DNA of 64,000 nt from Fluviibacter phosphoraccumulans (GCF_016110345.1 NZ_AP019011.1:1984001-2048000); one strand, 5' to 3'. Shown: positions 33,988-43,413, numbered from the stretch's first letter. The notes: generated by a model from the letters alone, not told the origin. Made by a program: numbers and translations.

Positions 33988-34016
33988 TTGACGCAAGCGG
34001 CTTCCCACCGTATTGT
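33988..34016 (+). promoter_or_regulatory. Sigma-70-type promoter of metH
   Basis: TTGACG (33988-33993) and TATTGT (34011-34016) are separated by exactly 17 bases. Transcription would begin near 34023, 13 bases before the SAM-II aptamer, giving a leader of about 140 bases. Confidence 0.65.
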
Positions 34017-34035
34017 TTCGGCTTGGCAACCTTGC

Positions 34036-34096
34036 CACGCGCCGATTTGAGCTCCTCAGCTTGCGGGCGCGTTAAAAAATACTGCTAAAGCGATGG
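34036..34096 (+). ncRNA. SAM-II (SAM-alpha) riboswitch upstream of metH
   Basis: The aptamer begins ACGCGCC (34037-34043), pairing with GGCGCGT (34066-34072) as P1. The loop contains GATTTGA, and the joining and 3' parts read TTAAAAAAT and TGCTAAAGCGATGGG. These follow the SAM-II consensus (CGCGC-GATTTAA ... TTGC..GCGCG ... GCTAAA ... GGG), as in the crystallised Sargasso metX aptamer. SAM-II forms an H-type pseudoknot on S-adenosylmethionine and lowers methionine/SAM gene expression. Here it precedes an intrinsic terminator, so it probably acts by transcription attenuation. Confidence 0.85.
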
Positions 34097-34106
34097 GATG
34101 CCGAAC

Positions 34107-34151
34107 ACCCGCCGCTTACAGCTCCGCTGACCGGCGGGTTTTTTGTTTTTT
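34107..34151 (+). terminator. Intrinsic terminator in the metH leader (riboswitch expression platform)
   Basis: ACCCGCCG (34107-34114) pairs with CGGCGGGT (34132-34139), with a small inner CAGC/GCTG hairpin in the loop, followed by two runs of six T. It ends four bases before the metH ribosome-binding site, so its formation would stop transcription before the gene. Confidence 0.9.
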
Positions 34152-34164
34152 GAAGATGATTACC

Positions 34165-37100
34165 ATGAACGCACCACAAGCCGCACCGCAACCTGATCGT
34201 ACTGAAGAGATTCTTTCCCTACTGAAAGAACGTGTCCTTGTGCTTGATGGTGCCATGGGCACCATGATCCAGCGACACAGCCTGACTGAAGCCGATTTCC
34301 GTGGTGAGCGCTTTGCTAATCACGGCCATGACCTCAAAGGGAATAACGATCTATTGCTGCTGACCCGCCCGGAAATTATCCAGGGCATCCACGAGCAGTA
34401 TCTGGCAGCGGGCGCCGACATCATTGAAACCAACACCTTCAATGCCACGCGTCTTTCCCAGTCGGACTACAAACTGGAAGAGATCGTTTATGAACTCAAC
34501 GTCGCTGGCGCAGCACTCGCACGTGCCGCCTGTGACAAATACACCGCCCAGAACCCGGCGAAACCACGCCTGGTGGCCGGCGTTATCGGCCCAACGTCGC
34601 GTACCGCGTCGATTTCTCCGGATGTCAATGACCCGGGCGCCCGTAACGTGACGTTTGACGACCTGGTCACCAACTACAAAGAAGCGGCCAACGGCCTGAT
34701 CGACGGCGGTGCGGATATCCTGCTGATCGAAACCGTCTTTGATACGCTCAACGCCAAAGCGGCGGTGGTTGCTGTAGAACAGGTGTTTATCGATCGTGGT
34801 CGCCGCTGGCCCGTGATGATCTCCGGTACCATTACCGATGCCTCCGGTCGCACCCTTTCCGGCCAGACTGCTGAAGCTTTCTGGATTTCACTAGCGCACG
34901 CCCGCCCGATCTCGATGGGCCTGAACTGTGCGCTCGGCGCCAAAGAGCTGCGCCCGCACGTTGAAACACTGTCGCGTATCTGCCCGACCTATATTTCTGC
35001 CCACCCGAATGCTGGCCTGCCCAACGCCTTCGGTGGTTACGATGAAACACCGGAAATGCTGGCCGAAGACATCCGCGAGTGGGCCGTGCATGGCCTCGTG
35101 AATATCGTCGGCGGCTGTTGCGGCACCACGCCGGATCACATCCGCGCGATTGCCAATGCCGTTGCTGATGTCAAACCACGCCAACCGGCTGACGTACCCC
35201 ACCGTCTGCGTCTCTCCGGCCTGGAGCCGTGCGAGATCGGCCCCGAGTCTTTTTTTGTTAACGTCGGTGAACGCACCAACGTGACCGGCTCGCGGGCTTT
35301 TGCCAAGATGATTCTGGAAAGCCGCTTCGACGATGCGCTGGCCGTTGCCCGCCAACAGGTTGAAAGCGGCGCTCAGGTCATCGACATCAACATGGATGAA
35401 GCGATGCTTGATTCGGAAGCCGCCATGGTGCGCTTCCTGCAACTGATCGCCTCGGAACCGGACATCTCCCGTGTGCCGATCATGATCGACTCGTCGAAGT
35501 GGTCGGTCATCGAAGCCGGTCTCAAGTGCATTCAGGGCAAGGGCATCGTTAACTCGATCTCGATGAAGGAAGGCGAAGCCGAATTCCTGCGTCAAGCACG
35601 CCTCGCCCGCCAGTATGGCGCGGCAGTCATCGTCATGGCCTTTGATGAAAAGGGTCAGGCCGATACCTTCCAGCGCAAAGTGGAAATCTGCGAACGCGCT
35701 TACAAGCTGCTGGTCGCCAATGACTTCCCGCCTGAAGACATCATCTTCGACCCGAACATCTTCGCCATCGCCACGGGTATCGCGGAGCACGATGGCTATG
35801 CCGTCGACTTTATCGAAGCCGTCCGCTGGATCAAGGCACATCTGCCACACGCCAGCATTTCCGGTGGCGTTTCTAACGTATCATTCTCGTTCCGTGGCAA
35901 CGATCCGGTCCGCGAAGCAATTCACACGGTATTCCTCTACCACGCCATCCAGGCGGGTATGACCATGGGCATCGTCAACGCCGGTCAGCTTGGCGTCTTC
36001 GATCAGCTCGAAGCCGACTTGCGCGCCAAAGTTGAAGACGTGGTGCTGAACAAGCACCCAGGGGCCGGCGAGGCACTGGTCGAGATCGCACAGAACGTTA
36101 AAGGCAGCGCCAAAGAACGTGTCGAAGATCTGGCATGGCGTAGCTGGCCAGTGGCTGAGCGCCTGAGCCATGCCATGGTGAAGGGTATTACCGACTACGT
36201 GGTGGCCGATACCGAAGAGTGTCGCGCCGCCCTGGCCGCAGCGGGCGAACCACCGCTGGCTGTGATTGAAGGGCCGCTGATGGCCGGCATGAATACCGTC
36301 GGCGATCTGTTCGGCGCCGGCAAAATGTTCCTGCCGCAGGTGGTGAAATCAGCGCGCGTGATGAAGCAGGCCGTGGCCCATCTGGTGCCTTTTATCGAAG
36401 AAGAAAAGGCTCGCACAGGTGCCGCTGCCAAAGGCAAACTGATCATCGCCACCGTTAAGGGTGACGTACACGATATCGGCAAGAATATTGTTGCCGTCGT
36501 GCTGGGCTGTAATGGCTACGAAGTCGTTGATCTGGGTGTGATGGTGCCTTGCGAACAAATTCTGAAAGCAGCGCGTGAACACAATGCGCAGGTGATTGGC
36601 CTCTCCGGCCTGATCACGCCGTCTCTAGAAGAGATGACGCACATCGCCAATGAAATGACGCGTCAGGGTTTTGATGTGCCGCTGATGATTGGTGGCGCCA
36701 CCACCAGTCGTGCGCACACCGCCATCAAGATCGCGCCGAACTACGCGCATCCGGTGGTCTATGTCCCGGATGCCTCACGTGCCGTAGGCGTGGTCTCGAA
36801 TCTGCTGTCGTCTGACGCCGCCAAGGTACAAGCCTACAAAGACGAGCTGGCCGCCGATTACGAAAAAGTACGGCAGCAGCACGCCAACAAGAAAGGCGTT
36901 ACGCTGGTTTCGGCCGAGGCCGCCAGCGCTAATGCTTATGATTGCTTCGCGGGTGAATACGCCCACTATCAGCCAGTCGCCCCGCAACAAACCGGTGTTC
37001 AAGTGGTCGAACCCGCACTGGCAGAGCTGGTGCCTTACATCGACTGGAGCCCGTTCTTCCAGACCTGGGATCTTGCGGGTGCCTTCCCTGCCATTCTCGA

Positions 37101-37884
37101 TGACAAAGTGGTCGGCGAAACGGCGCGCCAGGTCTATGCCGATGCACAGGACATGCTCAAGCAACTGGTCGATGAGCAATGGCTAAAAGCACGCGGTGTG
37201 TTCGGTCTCTTCCCGGCCAACCGGGTGGGTGATGATATCGAAATCTATACCGATGAGGCACGTCAGCACACCGGCATGATCTGGCACAACCTGCGCCAAC
37301 AGCAGGAACGTCCAGCGGGCAAACCCAACTGGTGTCTGGCCGACTTTATTGCCGAGAAAAAACCATCAGGTACCACGCCGGATTGGATCGGCGGCTTTGC
37401 CGTGTCGTGCGGTGAAGGCATTGAGCCGCATCTGAAGCGCTTTGAAGCTGCCCATGATGATTACCGGTCGATCATGCTCAAATCACTGGCCGATCGCCTG
37501 GCCGAAGCCTTTGCCGAATGGCTGCACCGCGAGGTGCGCATGAAGCATTGGGGCTATGCGGCTGACGAAACGTTGGATAACGCCGCACTGATCAAGGAAG
37601 CTTATCAAGGCATCCGCCCGGCGCCAGGCTACCCGGCATGTCCGGATCACCTGGCTAAGCGTGGTCTGTTTGATCTACTGGACGTGCCCAAACTGGCTGG
37701 CATGACGCTCACCGAGTCCTGCGCCATGTGGCCCGCGGCTTCGGTCTCGGGCTTCTATCTGGCGCATCCGGCCGCGCGGTATTTTGCCGTCGGCAAAATC
37801 GGTACGGATCAGCTGGAAGACTGGGCCCGCCGTTGTGGCCTGTCGGTTAGCGAAGCACAACGCTGGTTGGCGCCTAACCTCTAA
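34165..37884 (+). CDS. metH: Cobalamin-dependent methionine synthase
   Basis: A 1,239-residue multidomain enzyme that transfers a methyl group from methyltetrahydrofolate via cobalamin to homocysteine. The ATG at 34165 has GAAG nine bases upstream; the in-frame ATG at 34093 lies inside the riboswitch and would put the terminator in the coding region. Domains in order are a homocysteine-binding barrel (zinc cysteines in LNCALGAKEL and GGCCGTTP), a pterin-binding domain (VGERTNVTGS), a cap domain, a B12 domain with DVHDIG (His ligand) and the reactivation domain (RPAPGYPACPDH). Upstream SAM-II control means the final product represses it. Length and domain order are normal. Confidence 0.97.
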   Translation: MNAPQAAPQPDRTEEILSLLKERVLVLDGAMGTMIQRHSLTEADFRGERFANHGHDLKGNNDLLLLTRPEIIQGIHEQYLAAGADIIETNTFNATRLSQSDYKLEEIVYELNVAGAALARAACDKYTAQNPAKPRLVAGVIGPTSRTASISPDVNDPGARNVTFDDLVTNYKEAANGLIDGGADILLIETVFDTLNAKAAVVAVEQVFIDRGRRWPVMISGTITDASGRTLSGQTAEAFWISLAHARPISMGLNCALGAKELRPHVETLSRICPTYISAHPNAGLPNAFGGYDETPEMLAEDIREWAVHGLVNIVGGCCGTTPDHIRAIANAVADVKPRQPADVPHRLRLSGLEPCEIGPESFFVNVGERTNVTGSRAFAKMILESRFDDALAVARQQVESGAQVIDINMDEAMLDSEAAMVRFLQLIASEPDISRVPIMIDSSKWSVIEAGLKCIQGKGIVNSISMKEGEAEFLRQARLARQYGAAVIVMAFDEKGQADTFQRKVEICERAYKLLVANDFPPEDIIFDPNIFAIATGIAEHDGYAVDFIEAVRWIKAHLPHASISGGVSNVSFSFRGNDPVREAIHTVFLYHAIQAGMTMGIVNAGQLGVFDQLEADLRAKVEDVVLNKHPGAGEALVEIAQNVKGSAKERVEDLAWRSWPVAERLSHAMVKGITDYVVADTEECRAALAAAGEPPLAVIEGPLMAGMNTVGDLFGAGKMFLPQVVKSARVMKQAVAHLVPFIEEEKARTGAAAKGKLIIATVKGDVHDIGKNIVAVVLGCNGYEVVDLGVMVPCEQILKAAREHNAQVIGLSGLITPSLEEMTHIANEMTRQGFDVPLMIGGATTSRAHTAIKIAPNYAHPVVYVPDASRAVGVVSNLLSSDAAKVQAYKDELAADYEKVRQQHANKKGVTLVSAEAASANAYDCFAGEYAHYQPVAPQQTGVQVVEPALAELVPYIDWSPFFQTWDLAGAFPAILDDKVVGETARQVYADAQDMLKQLVDEQWLKARGVFGLFPANRVGDDIEIYTDEARQHTGMIWHNLRQQQERPAGKPNWCLADFIAEKKPSGTTPDWIGGFAVSCGEGIEPHLKRFEAAHDDYRSIMLKSLADRLAEAFAEWLHREVRMKHWGYAADETLDNAALIKEAYQGIRPAPGYPACPDHLAKRGLFDLLDVPKLAGMTLTESCAMWPAASVSGFYLAHPAARYFAVGKIGTDQLEDWARRCGLSVSEAQRWLAPNL

Positions 37885-37896
37885 GCCCGCCGCACC

Positions 37897-37928
37897 ATAC
37901 AGCCGCCGTAAGGCGGCTGTATTTCTTT
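37897..37928 (+). terminator. Intrinsic terminator of metH
   Basis: ATACAGCCGCC (37897-37907) and GGCGGCTGTAT (37912-37922) form a perfect 11-bp stem with a GTAA loop, followed by TTCTTT. It starts 12 bases after the metH stop. The opposite gene ends at its foot. Confidence 0.88.
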
Positions 37929-38274
37929 AAGCGGCAAAGTCCTTGGGCGCTTCCCAGGTAATTTCTTTTTTCTCGCGCTGCGCCTGCGTCAGCATTTTGA
38001 TAAACGGCTGCGCCCGTACCGAAAGGCCGACGAGTTCGTGCGGCTCGATACCCACATCGGGAATCGGCAATTCTTCCCGCCGCTCGCGGCCTTCGCGCAC
38101 CCGTTTCTCCTGTTCAATCATCGCCTGTAAACGCACCAGCGCTGGGCCCATGTCATCGACAATAATAACGCCCCGTTGTGTCGGCGTTTTGCCGATCACT
38201 TTGAGCAGCGCCCGCGCTACATCGTCAAACATCAACAAGTTAGCGGTCGCTTGTGAAAAAAACCGAACCAACAT
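37927..38274 (-). CDS. DUF1840 domain-containing protein
   Basis: A 115-residue soluble protein beginning MLVRFFSQATANLLMFDDVARALLKVIGK, the usual DUF1840 opening. It is followed by a RGVIIVDDMGPALVRL segment and a long charged helix (EQEKRVREGRERREE). The family is found mainly in betaproteobacteria and its function is unknown. It is divergent from the carbonic anhydrase gene and convergent with metH. Confidence 0.82.
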   Translation of the reverse strand: MLVRFFSQATANLLMFDDVARALLKVIGKTPTQRGVIIVDDMGPALVRLQAMIEQEKRVREGRERREELPIPDVGIEPHELVGLSVRAQPFIKMLTQAQREKKEITWEAPKDFAA

Positions 38275-38301
38275 CGCATTCTCCCTGGTTAATCGGTGAT
38301 C

Positions 38302-38332
38302 TTGAACCCGATGGCTACTGCTCCTTTATAAT
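38302..38332 (+). promoter_or_regulatory. Candidate promoter of the carbonic anhydrase gene
   Basis: A consensus TATAAT (38327-38332) lies 43 bases upstream of the start codon. TTGAAC (38302-38307) lies 19 bases before it, slightly long for a sigma-70 spacer. Confidence 0.45.
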
Positions 38333-38374
38333 ACGCCACACCCCAATAGTGAATAAAAATAGAGAGCTAACGCC

Positions 38375-39025
38375 ATGCATATCCTTGAACCGCTCTTCGA
38401 ACAGAATCGCCTCTGGTCTGAAAAAACACAGGCTGAGAGCCCTGAGTTCTTTAGCGATCTCGCTAAACTGCAAAAACCCGAGTATCTCTGGATCGGATGC
38501 TCCGATTCACGTGTACCGGCCAACCAGATCATGGGCTTGAAGCCTGGCGAAGTGTTTGTGCACCGAAATATTGCCAACGTGGTTGTTCATAGCGATCTGA
38601 ACTGTTTATCCGTGGTGCAATATGCTGTTCAAGTGCTCCGCGTTAAGCACATCCTCGTCGTAGGTCATTACGGTTGTGGCGGTGTTAAAGCGGCACTGGA
38701 TGGTTTGCGTGTTGGTCTAGCCGATAACTGGCTCCGCCACATTCACGATGTCAAACAAAAACATCAGGCCATTATCGATGCATCGCCCGAAGCGGAGCGT
38801 CACGACCGACTCTGTGAACTTAATGTTATTGAGCAGGTGCTTAATCTGGCGCAATCCACGGTTGTCTACGACGCCTGGGCTCGCGGCCAAGAGCTGTCTG
38901 TCCATGGCCTCATTTATGGCTTACAAGATGGTATTGTCAGCAACTTAAATATTTCCATTCACAGTCTAAACGCGATCTGCCCAGCGTATAACCACGCGCT
39001 GAGTCACTTCAGTACTGAGGCCTGA
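38375..39025 (+). CDS. can: Beta-class carbonic anhydrase
   Basis: A 216-residue zinc enzyme that interconverts CO2 and bicarbonate in the cytosol. Zinc and catalytic residues align with E. coli Can: C42, D44 and R46 in CSDSR, and H98 and C101 in GHYGCGG. Length matches that enzyme (220). It is followed after one base by an MHS-family transporter, probably in the same transcript. Bicarbonate supply to carboxylases at ambient CO2 is the usual role. Confidence 0.94.
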   Translation: MHILEPLFEQNRLWSEKTQAESPEFFSDLAKLQKPEYLWIGCSDSRVPANQIMGLKPGEVFVHRNIANVVVHSDLNCLSVVQYAVQVLRVKHILVVGHYGCGGVKAALDGLRVGLADNWLRHIHDVKQKHQAIIDASPEAERHDRLCELNVIEQVLNLAQSTVVYDAWARGQELSVHGLIYGLQDGIVSNLNISIHSLNAICPAYNHALSHFSTEA

Positions 39026-39026
39026 T

Positions 39027-40322
39027 ATGCGCCCGGCCAGCATGCAACGGACCTTGCTCGCTGGTGCTGTTGGTAATGCGATTGAGTTTTATGACTTTAT
39101 CGTTTACGCCTATCTGGCCGGATACTTCGCGGCGCAATTCTTTCCCACGCATGATCCGGTTGCCGCATTACTGGCCAGCTATGGGGCCTTTGCCACGGGC
39201 ATGATCATGCGCCCGGTGGGCGGCATCGTCTTTGGCAACATCGGGGATCGGATTGGCCGCAAAGCCGCCCTACAGATTTCTGTACTGCTCATTGCCGTAC
39301 CCACCTTGCTCATCGGCCTGATGCCCACCTACGCCGTTATCGGTCTCTGGGCACCGGTGTTGCTGATCATTTTACGGATGCTGCAAGGGCTGTCCGTTGG
39401 GGGTGAATACTCTTCTTCCATCGTCTTCCTGATTGAGCATGCCCCGCAGAATCGCCGTGGCTTTGTCGGCGGCTTCAGCCCCATGGGAGCCTTTGGTGGC
39501 CTGCTGCTCGGCACGGTCGTGAGCTTTCTCTGCACCACGGCGCTGGGCAAAGCCGTGATGGCGGATTGGGGTTGGCGCGTCCCCTTCATCGCCAGCATCT
39601 TCCTGACCGGCATTGGCGTTGCCGCTCGTCGGGCACTGGCTCAGGACATCCTGAACAAAGACGAGGTATTGAAGTCTCCCGTGCGCGAAGCCTTCCGTCG
39701 TTACTGGCAACCCATGGCAGCCATTGCGCTGGCCAACACCGCAACCGGCATCGTCTCCTTTGTCGGTTTCATGTATTGCGTCCCCTGGATGGTCAAAGAA
39801 GCCGGTGTCAGCACCACGCTTGCCCTGGCCATCAACATGTTTGGCCTACTCATGGTGAGCCTGCTGTCAGTCGCCGGCGGTCTGGTGGGTGATCGTTTTG
39901 GTCGCCTACGCATCAGCCGCCTTGGCGTATTGATTCTATTGCTCGGTGCATGGCCCGCATTCAGCCTGTTCCGCACGGGCGATGTGATTGCCATGATGGC
40001 CGGCGGCCTAATCCTCGCCATTGGCCAGGGATTTTTCCTGGGTCCACTATCCGCCAGCATGGCAACGCTGCTGCCCAAACAAGTACGCGTTACCGGTCTT
40101 TCTTTTGGTTATAGCCTCGCGGTGGGTATCTTTGGTGGCTTGGCACCCGTGCTGACCGAATTCCTGATCGCACGTTTTTCATTGGCGATGGCCCCCGCCA
40201 TTGTGATCATGCTCGGCGCCCTCGTGTCGCTCATCACGCTGTGCCTGCATCCGCTGTGGCGCCACAACACCGGGCATCTGCCAGAAGATGACTTACCCGT
40301 CACCGCATCCCACGCAGCCTGA
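39027..40322 (+). CDS. MFS transporter, metabolite:H+ symporter (MHS) family
   Basis: A 431-residue inner-membrane protein with twelve predicted membrane segments. It starts LAGAVGNAIEFYDFIVYAYLA and has the MFS signature GDRIGRKAAL, then the RMLQGLSVGGEYSSS motif typical of the MHS (proline/betaine, alpha-ketoglutarate, citrate) group. A second MFS motif GLVGDRFGRLRIS begins the C-terminal half. The substrate, presumably an organic acid or osmolyte, cannot be named. It lies between can and a ROK kinase; the kinase starts two bases after its stop. Confidence 0.88.
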   Translation: MRPASMQRTLLAGAVGNAIEFYDFIVYAYLAGYFAAQFFPTHDPVAALLASYGAFATGMIMRPVGGIVFGNIGDRIGRKAALQISVLLIAVPTLLIGLMPTYAVIGLWAPVLLIILRMLQGLSVGGEYSSSIVFLIEHAPQNRRGFVGGFSPMGAFGGLLLGTVVSFLCTTALGKAVMADWGWRVPFIASIFLTGIGVAARRALAQDILNKDEVLKSPVREAFRRYWQPMAAIALANTATGIVSFVGFMYCVPWMVKEAGVSTTLALAINMFGLLMVSLLSVAGGLVGDRFGRLRISRLGVLILLLGAWPAFSLFRTGDVIAMMAGGLILAIGQGFFLGPLSASMATLLPKQVRVTGLSFGYSLAVGIFGGLAPVLTEFLIARFSLAMAPAIVIMLGALVSLITLCLHPLWRHNTGHLPEDDLPVTASHAA

Positions 40323-40323
40323 T

Positions 40324-41232
40324 ATGCAGCTCGGCATCGATCTCGGTGGCACTAAAATCGAAGCAGCCGTTCTTGATGCCGCCGGCAGTTTTCGGTTCCG
40401 CGAACGCATCGCAACGCCACAGGGTGACTACCAAGCCACCCTACAAGCCATTCACGCTTTAGTCGTCAGTGCCGAATCGGCCCTTCACGAATCCGTCACT
40501 GCTGTTGGCATTGGCCACCCCGGCTCGGCCAATCCCCTTGATGGCCGGATCCGGAATGCCAACTCAACCTGTCTTAACGGCCAGACCTTGCAGGCAGATT
40601 TACAGGCGTTATTAGCGCGGCCAGTCAAACTGGCTAATGATGCCGACTGCCTGGCCTTATCGGAAGCGACGGATGGTATCGCCAAAAACGGTCCTACCGT
40701 TTTCGGCGTCATTCTCGGCACAGGCGTGGGTGGCGGCTGGGTGATCAACGGTCGTTTACTGCAAGGGCCGAATGGACTCGCTGGCGAATGGGGCCACAAT
40801 CCCTTACCGATTTCATTCGCCGATGAACTCCCCGGCCCCGCCTGTTACTGCGGCAAGCACGGCTGCATTGAGGCATGGCTATCCGGCCCCGCGCTCGTTG
40901 CCGATTATCAAAAGCAGACGCACGATAGAACCATCACTGATGTACCCGCACTTGTTAACGCAGCGGCTCACGGCAACCACAACGCACAGCTGGCGCTTGA
41001 TCGTCATACCCAACGATTAGCACGCGCACTTGCCGTCATCATTAATGCCTGCGACCCGACAACCATTGTGCTGGGCGGTGGCGTCTCGCAACGCCCCGGA
41101 CTCATTAACGATCTAAGCACGGCATTACCAGCGCATGTGTTCTTACCAGCTGGCACGCCATTACAAACCAAGATTTTATTGCCGACTTTTGGTGATAGCT
41201 CGGGCGTGCGCGGTGCCGCACGCCTGATTTAA
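40324..41232 (+). CDS. ROK family sugar kinase
   Basis: A 302-residue kinase beginning MQLGIDLGGTKIEAAVLD at the ATG at 40324; the frame's longer upstream start overlaps the transporter. It has an ATP-binding phosphate loop (DLGGTK), VILGTGVGGGWVING, the ROK zinc motif CYCGKHGCIEAW, and VLGGGVSQRP near the end. ROK kinases phosphorylate glucose, fructose, N-acetylglucosamine or N-acetylmannosamine. The substrate is unresolved. No helix-turn-helix is attached, so it is an enzyme and not a NagC-type repressor. It overlaps priA by four bases at their convergent ends. Confidence 0.9.
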   Translation: MQLGIDLGGTKIEAAVLDAAGSFRFRERIATPQGDYQATLQAIHALVVSAESALHESVTAVGIGHPGSANPLDGRIRNANSTCLNGQTLQADLQALLARPVKLANDADCLALSEATDGIAKNGPTVFGVILGTGVGGGWVINGRLLQGPNGLAGEWGHNPLPISFADELPGPACYCGKHGCIEAWLSGPALVADYQKQTHDRTITDVPALVNAAAHGNHNAQLALDRHTQRLARALAVIINACDPTTIVLGGGVSQRPGLINDLSTALPAHVFLPAGTPLQTKILLPTFGDSSGVRGAARLI

Positions 41233-43292
41233 CACTCCAGCGGGTCCACTTCCACACCCCACCTTACCCCACCCGGCGCATGACCGCGCGTCATGCCCCG
41301 TCCGGCGCTGATCATCGGCAACCACTGATTTAAAAAGTTCTGTAGTGCAATGCGGCTGGGTGATTCGAGCAAAAGCTGGGCGCGCTCTCGACCCGCCAGT
41401 CGCACCATGCGCATGGGCACCGGGTCATAAATAAAGACTTCGGGGTGCTGCTCCTGTGGCACCAGGCCACGAATACGCTGCAGAAAATCAAGCACGTTGT
41501 CGACATGCTTAGCTTCCGCCCGCACGATGGCCTGGGCCGCATACGGCGGGAAACCAGCTTGCTGTCGCGCAGTTAATTCAAGATCCAGAAACGCCGGGGT
41601 GTCATGCCGCAACAGACATTGATACAGCGCATGATCAGGATGTTCGGTTTGCACAATCACCCGACCCGGCCGGTCCGCGCGGCCTGCACGTCCGGCTACT
41701 TGCATGAGCTGCCCAAATAAACGTTCTGGTGCACGCCAATCGGCTGCGAATAAACCGGCATCGGCACCCACGACGCATACGCGTGTGAGCGCGGGGAAGT
41801 CGTGGCCCTTCGCCAGCATTTGCGTGCCAACGAGGATATCGACATCCTGCGAACGAATCTGCGCTTCCAGCACTTCCCACTGCTTACGCGTGGTGGCCAC
41901 ATCGCGATCGACCCGCAAGATGCGCGCCTGCGGGAAATGCTTACGCAGTGACTCTTCTACCCGCTGCGTACCCCGACCCAGCGGCCGTAAATCGGCATTG
42001 CCGCAATCTGGACACTGCCGTGGAATCGGTGATGTGTCTCCACAATGGTGGCAACGTAAAGTGCGATCCAGACTATGCACCACGCGATGCGCGGCGCAGC
42101 GGCGGCAATTCGACAACCAGCCACAGGCGGTACAGGTCAGCACCGGCGCATAACCACGGCGGTTAATAAAGAGCAGACTTTGCTCTTTCGCTGCCAAACC
42201 TTGTGCGAGCTCTTCGAGCAATTGCGCCGAGAGGCCTTCATCCAGCGTCATTCGGCGTGTATCGAGCAAGGTCATTGCCGGTAGCACCGCATCTGCGTGT
42301 GCACGTTCCGGCAAATCGAGTCGTTGATAACGACCACTCTGTACATTGGCCCAGCTTTCCGGTGAAGGTGTGGCTGAACCTAAAACCACCGGCACCCCCA
42401 CTTGGTGCGCCCGCCACACGGCCAGATCGCGTGCGTGATAGCGCATGCCTTCCAGTTGTTTATAGGCGGGATCGTGTTCTTCATCAATGATGATGAGGCC
42501 CAGTTTCGGCATCGGCGTAAAGACTGCCAAGCGGGTGCCGATCACAATGTGTGCTTCGCCCGTGAGGGCTGCCGCAAAATGCCGGGCACGGGCGGCCTCT
42601 GTGACCTCACTGTGCAGGCTGACAACGGGCACATGCGGAAAACGCTGTGTAACTCGCGCCTCGAGCAGCGGAGTAAGATTAATTTCCGGGACCAGCAACA
42701 AAACCTGCTTGCCTTGGGCCAGCACGGCCTCGATAAGCCGTAAATAAACTTCCGTTTTGCCGGATCCGGTGATCCCAAACAGTAAATTAGCCGAATACCC
42801 GTTCAGGCGGGGCAATAAATCATCAAGTACAGCCGTTTGCCCTGCGGTCAACGCCGGTTGCATCGGTGCTTCGTGCTCGGCTTTACTCACCGCCTTCAAT
42901 GCGCGGCGCTTTACCGGATCGGGTTTACGCAAGCCCGTAGGAATGGCCTGCAAAAGTGCCTCACCCGGTGCCGCCTGGTAATAACTGGCCGCAAAGAGGC
43001 AGAGGCTGATCCAATCGGCGGGCATGGGTGGCAAATCGCGCAAAATGCTTTCGGCGGGCTTGAGCTGATCTGCGGCAGGCGCATCCGCCGCCGTCCCATC
43101 CCCCGAGAGCGGCAAGACGGCCAGAATTAGCCCGACCCGGCGACCTGATCCGAAAGGAACGACGACTCGTAACCCGACATCGCTCGGTGTGGTATCCGCA
43201 GGCGCCAGATAATCAAAATTGACTGCCAGCGGTGCATCAATGGCAACCCGCAAACGCCACAAAACAGCCTGATTTTCAAGGGATTTTTGCAT
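41229..43292 (-). CDS. priA: Primosomal helicase PriA
   Basis: A 687-residue DNA helicase that restarts stalled replication forks. Features are the N-terminal DNA-binding domain, helicase Walker A (GITGSGKTEVYL), DEEH box (IIIDEEHD), GSATPS, eight zinc-binding cysteines in CTACGWLSNCRRC and CHHCGDTSPIPRQCPDCG, and the VGTQMLAKGHDFP motif. Length is slightly short of E. coli PriA (732). Two DnaA-box-like sites lie about 100-120 bases upstream of its start (see entry). Confidence 0.95.
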   Translation of the reverse strand: MQKSLENQAVLWRLRVAIDAPLAVNFDYLAPADTTPSDVGLRVVVPFGSGRRVGLILAVLPLSGDGTAADAPAADQLKPAESILRDLPPMPADWISLCLFAASYYQAAPGEALLQAIPTGLRKPDPVKRRALKAVSKAEHEAPMQPALTAGQTAVLDDLLPRLNGYSANLLFGITGSGKTEVYLRLIEAVLAQGKQVLLLVPEINLTPLLEARVTQRFPHVPVVSLHSEVTEAARARHFAAALTGEAHIVIGTRLAVFTPMPKLGLIIIDEEHDPAYKQLEGMRYHARDLAVWRAHQVGVPVVLGSATPSPESWANVQSGRYQRLDLPERAHADAVLPAMTLLDTRRMTLDEGLSAQLLEELAQGLAAKEQSLLFINRRGYAPVLTCTACGWLSNCRRCAAHRVVHSLDRTLRCHHCGDTSPIPRQCPDCGNADLRPLGRGTQRVEESLRKHFPQARILRVDRDVATTRKQWEVLEAQIRSQDVDILVGTQMLAKGHDFPALTRVCVVGADAGLFAADWRAPERLFGQLMQVAGRAGRADRPGRVIVQTEHPDHALYQCLLRHDTPAFLDLELTARQQAGFPPYAAQAIVRAEAKHVDNVLDFLQRIRGLVPQEQHPEVFIYDPVPMRMVRLAGRERAQLLLESPSRIALQNFLNQWLPMISAGRGMTRGHAPGGVRWGVEVDPLEC

Positions 43293-43392
43293 GCCTGTCT
43301 TTTACCCCCGTGTTAGCGGATATTTCTTAACGGACTTCTCCGGCAGGCGCTGCAATCCATTGATTAATATAACCAAAGCGGTAATTTTGCAT

Positions 43393-43413
43393 TGTGGATA
43401 ACTTTGTGGGTAA
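43393..43413 (-). promoter_or_regulatory. Pair of DnaA boxes upstream of priA
   Basis: On the minus strand TTATCCACA (43393-43401) is a perfect DnaA box (TTATNCACA). TTACCCACA (43405-43413) is a one-mismatch box in the same orientation, 12 bases away. They lie between hemE and priA. The rest of that 200-base gap shows no convincing gene. Confidence 0.55.

Noticed and set aside
34093..34164. Upstream ATG extension of metH
   Set aside because: It would translate the riboswitch and terminator region and adds non-conserved residues; the ATG at 34165 has its own ribosome-binding site.
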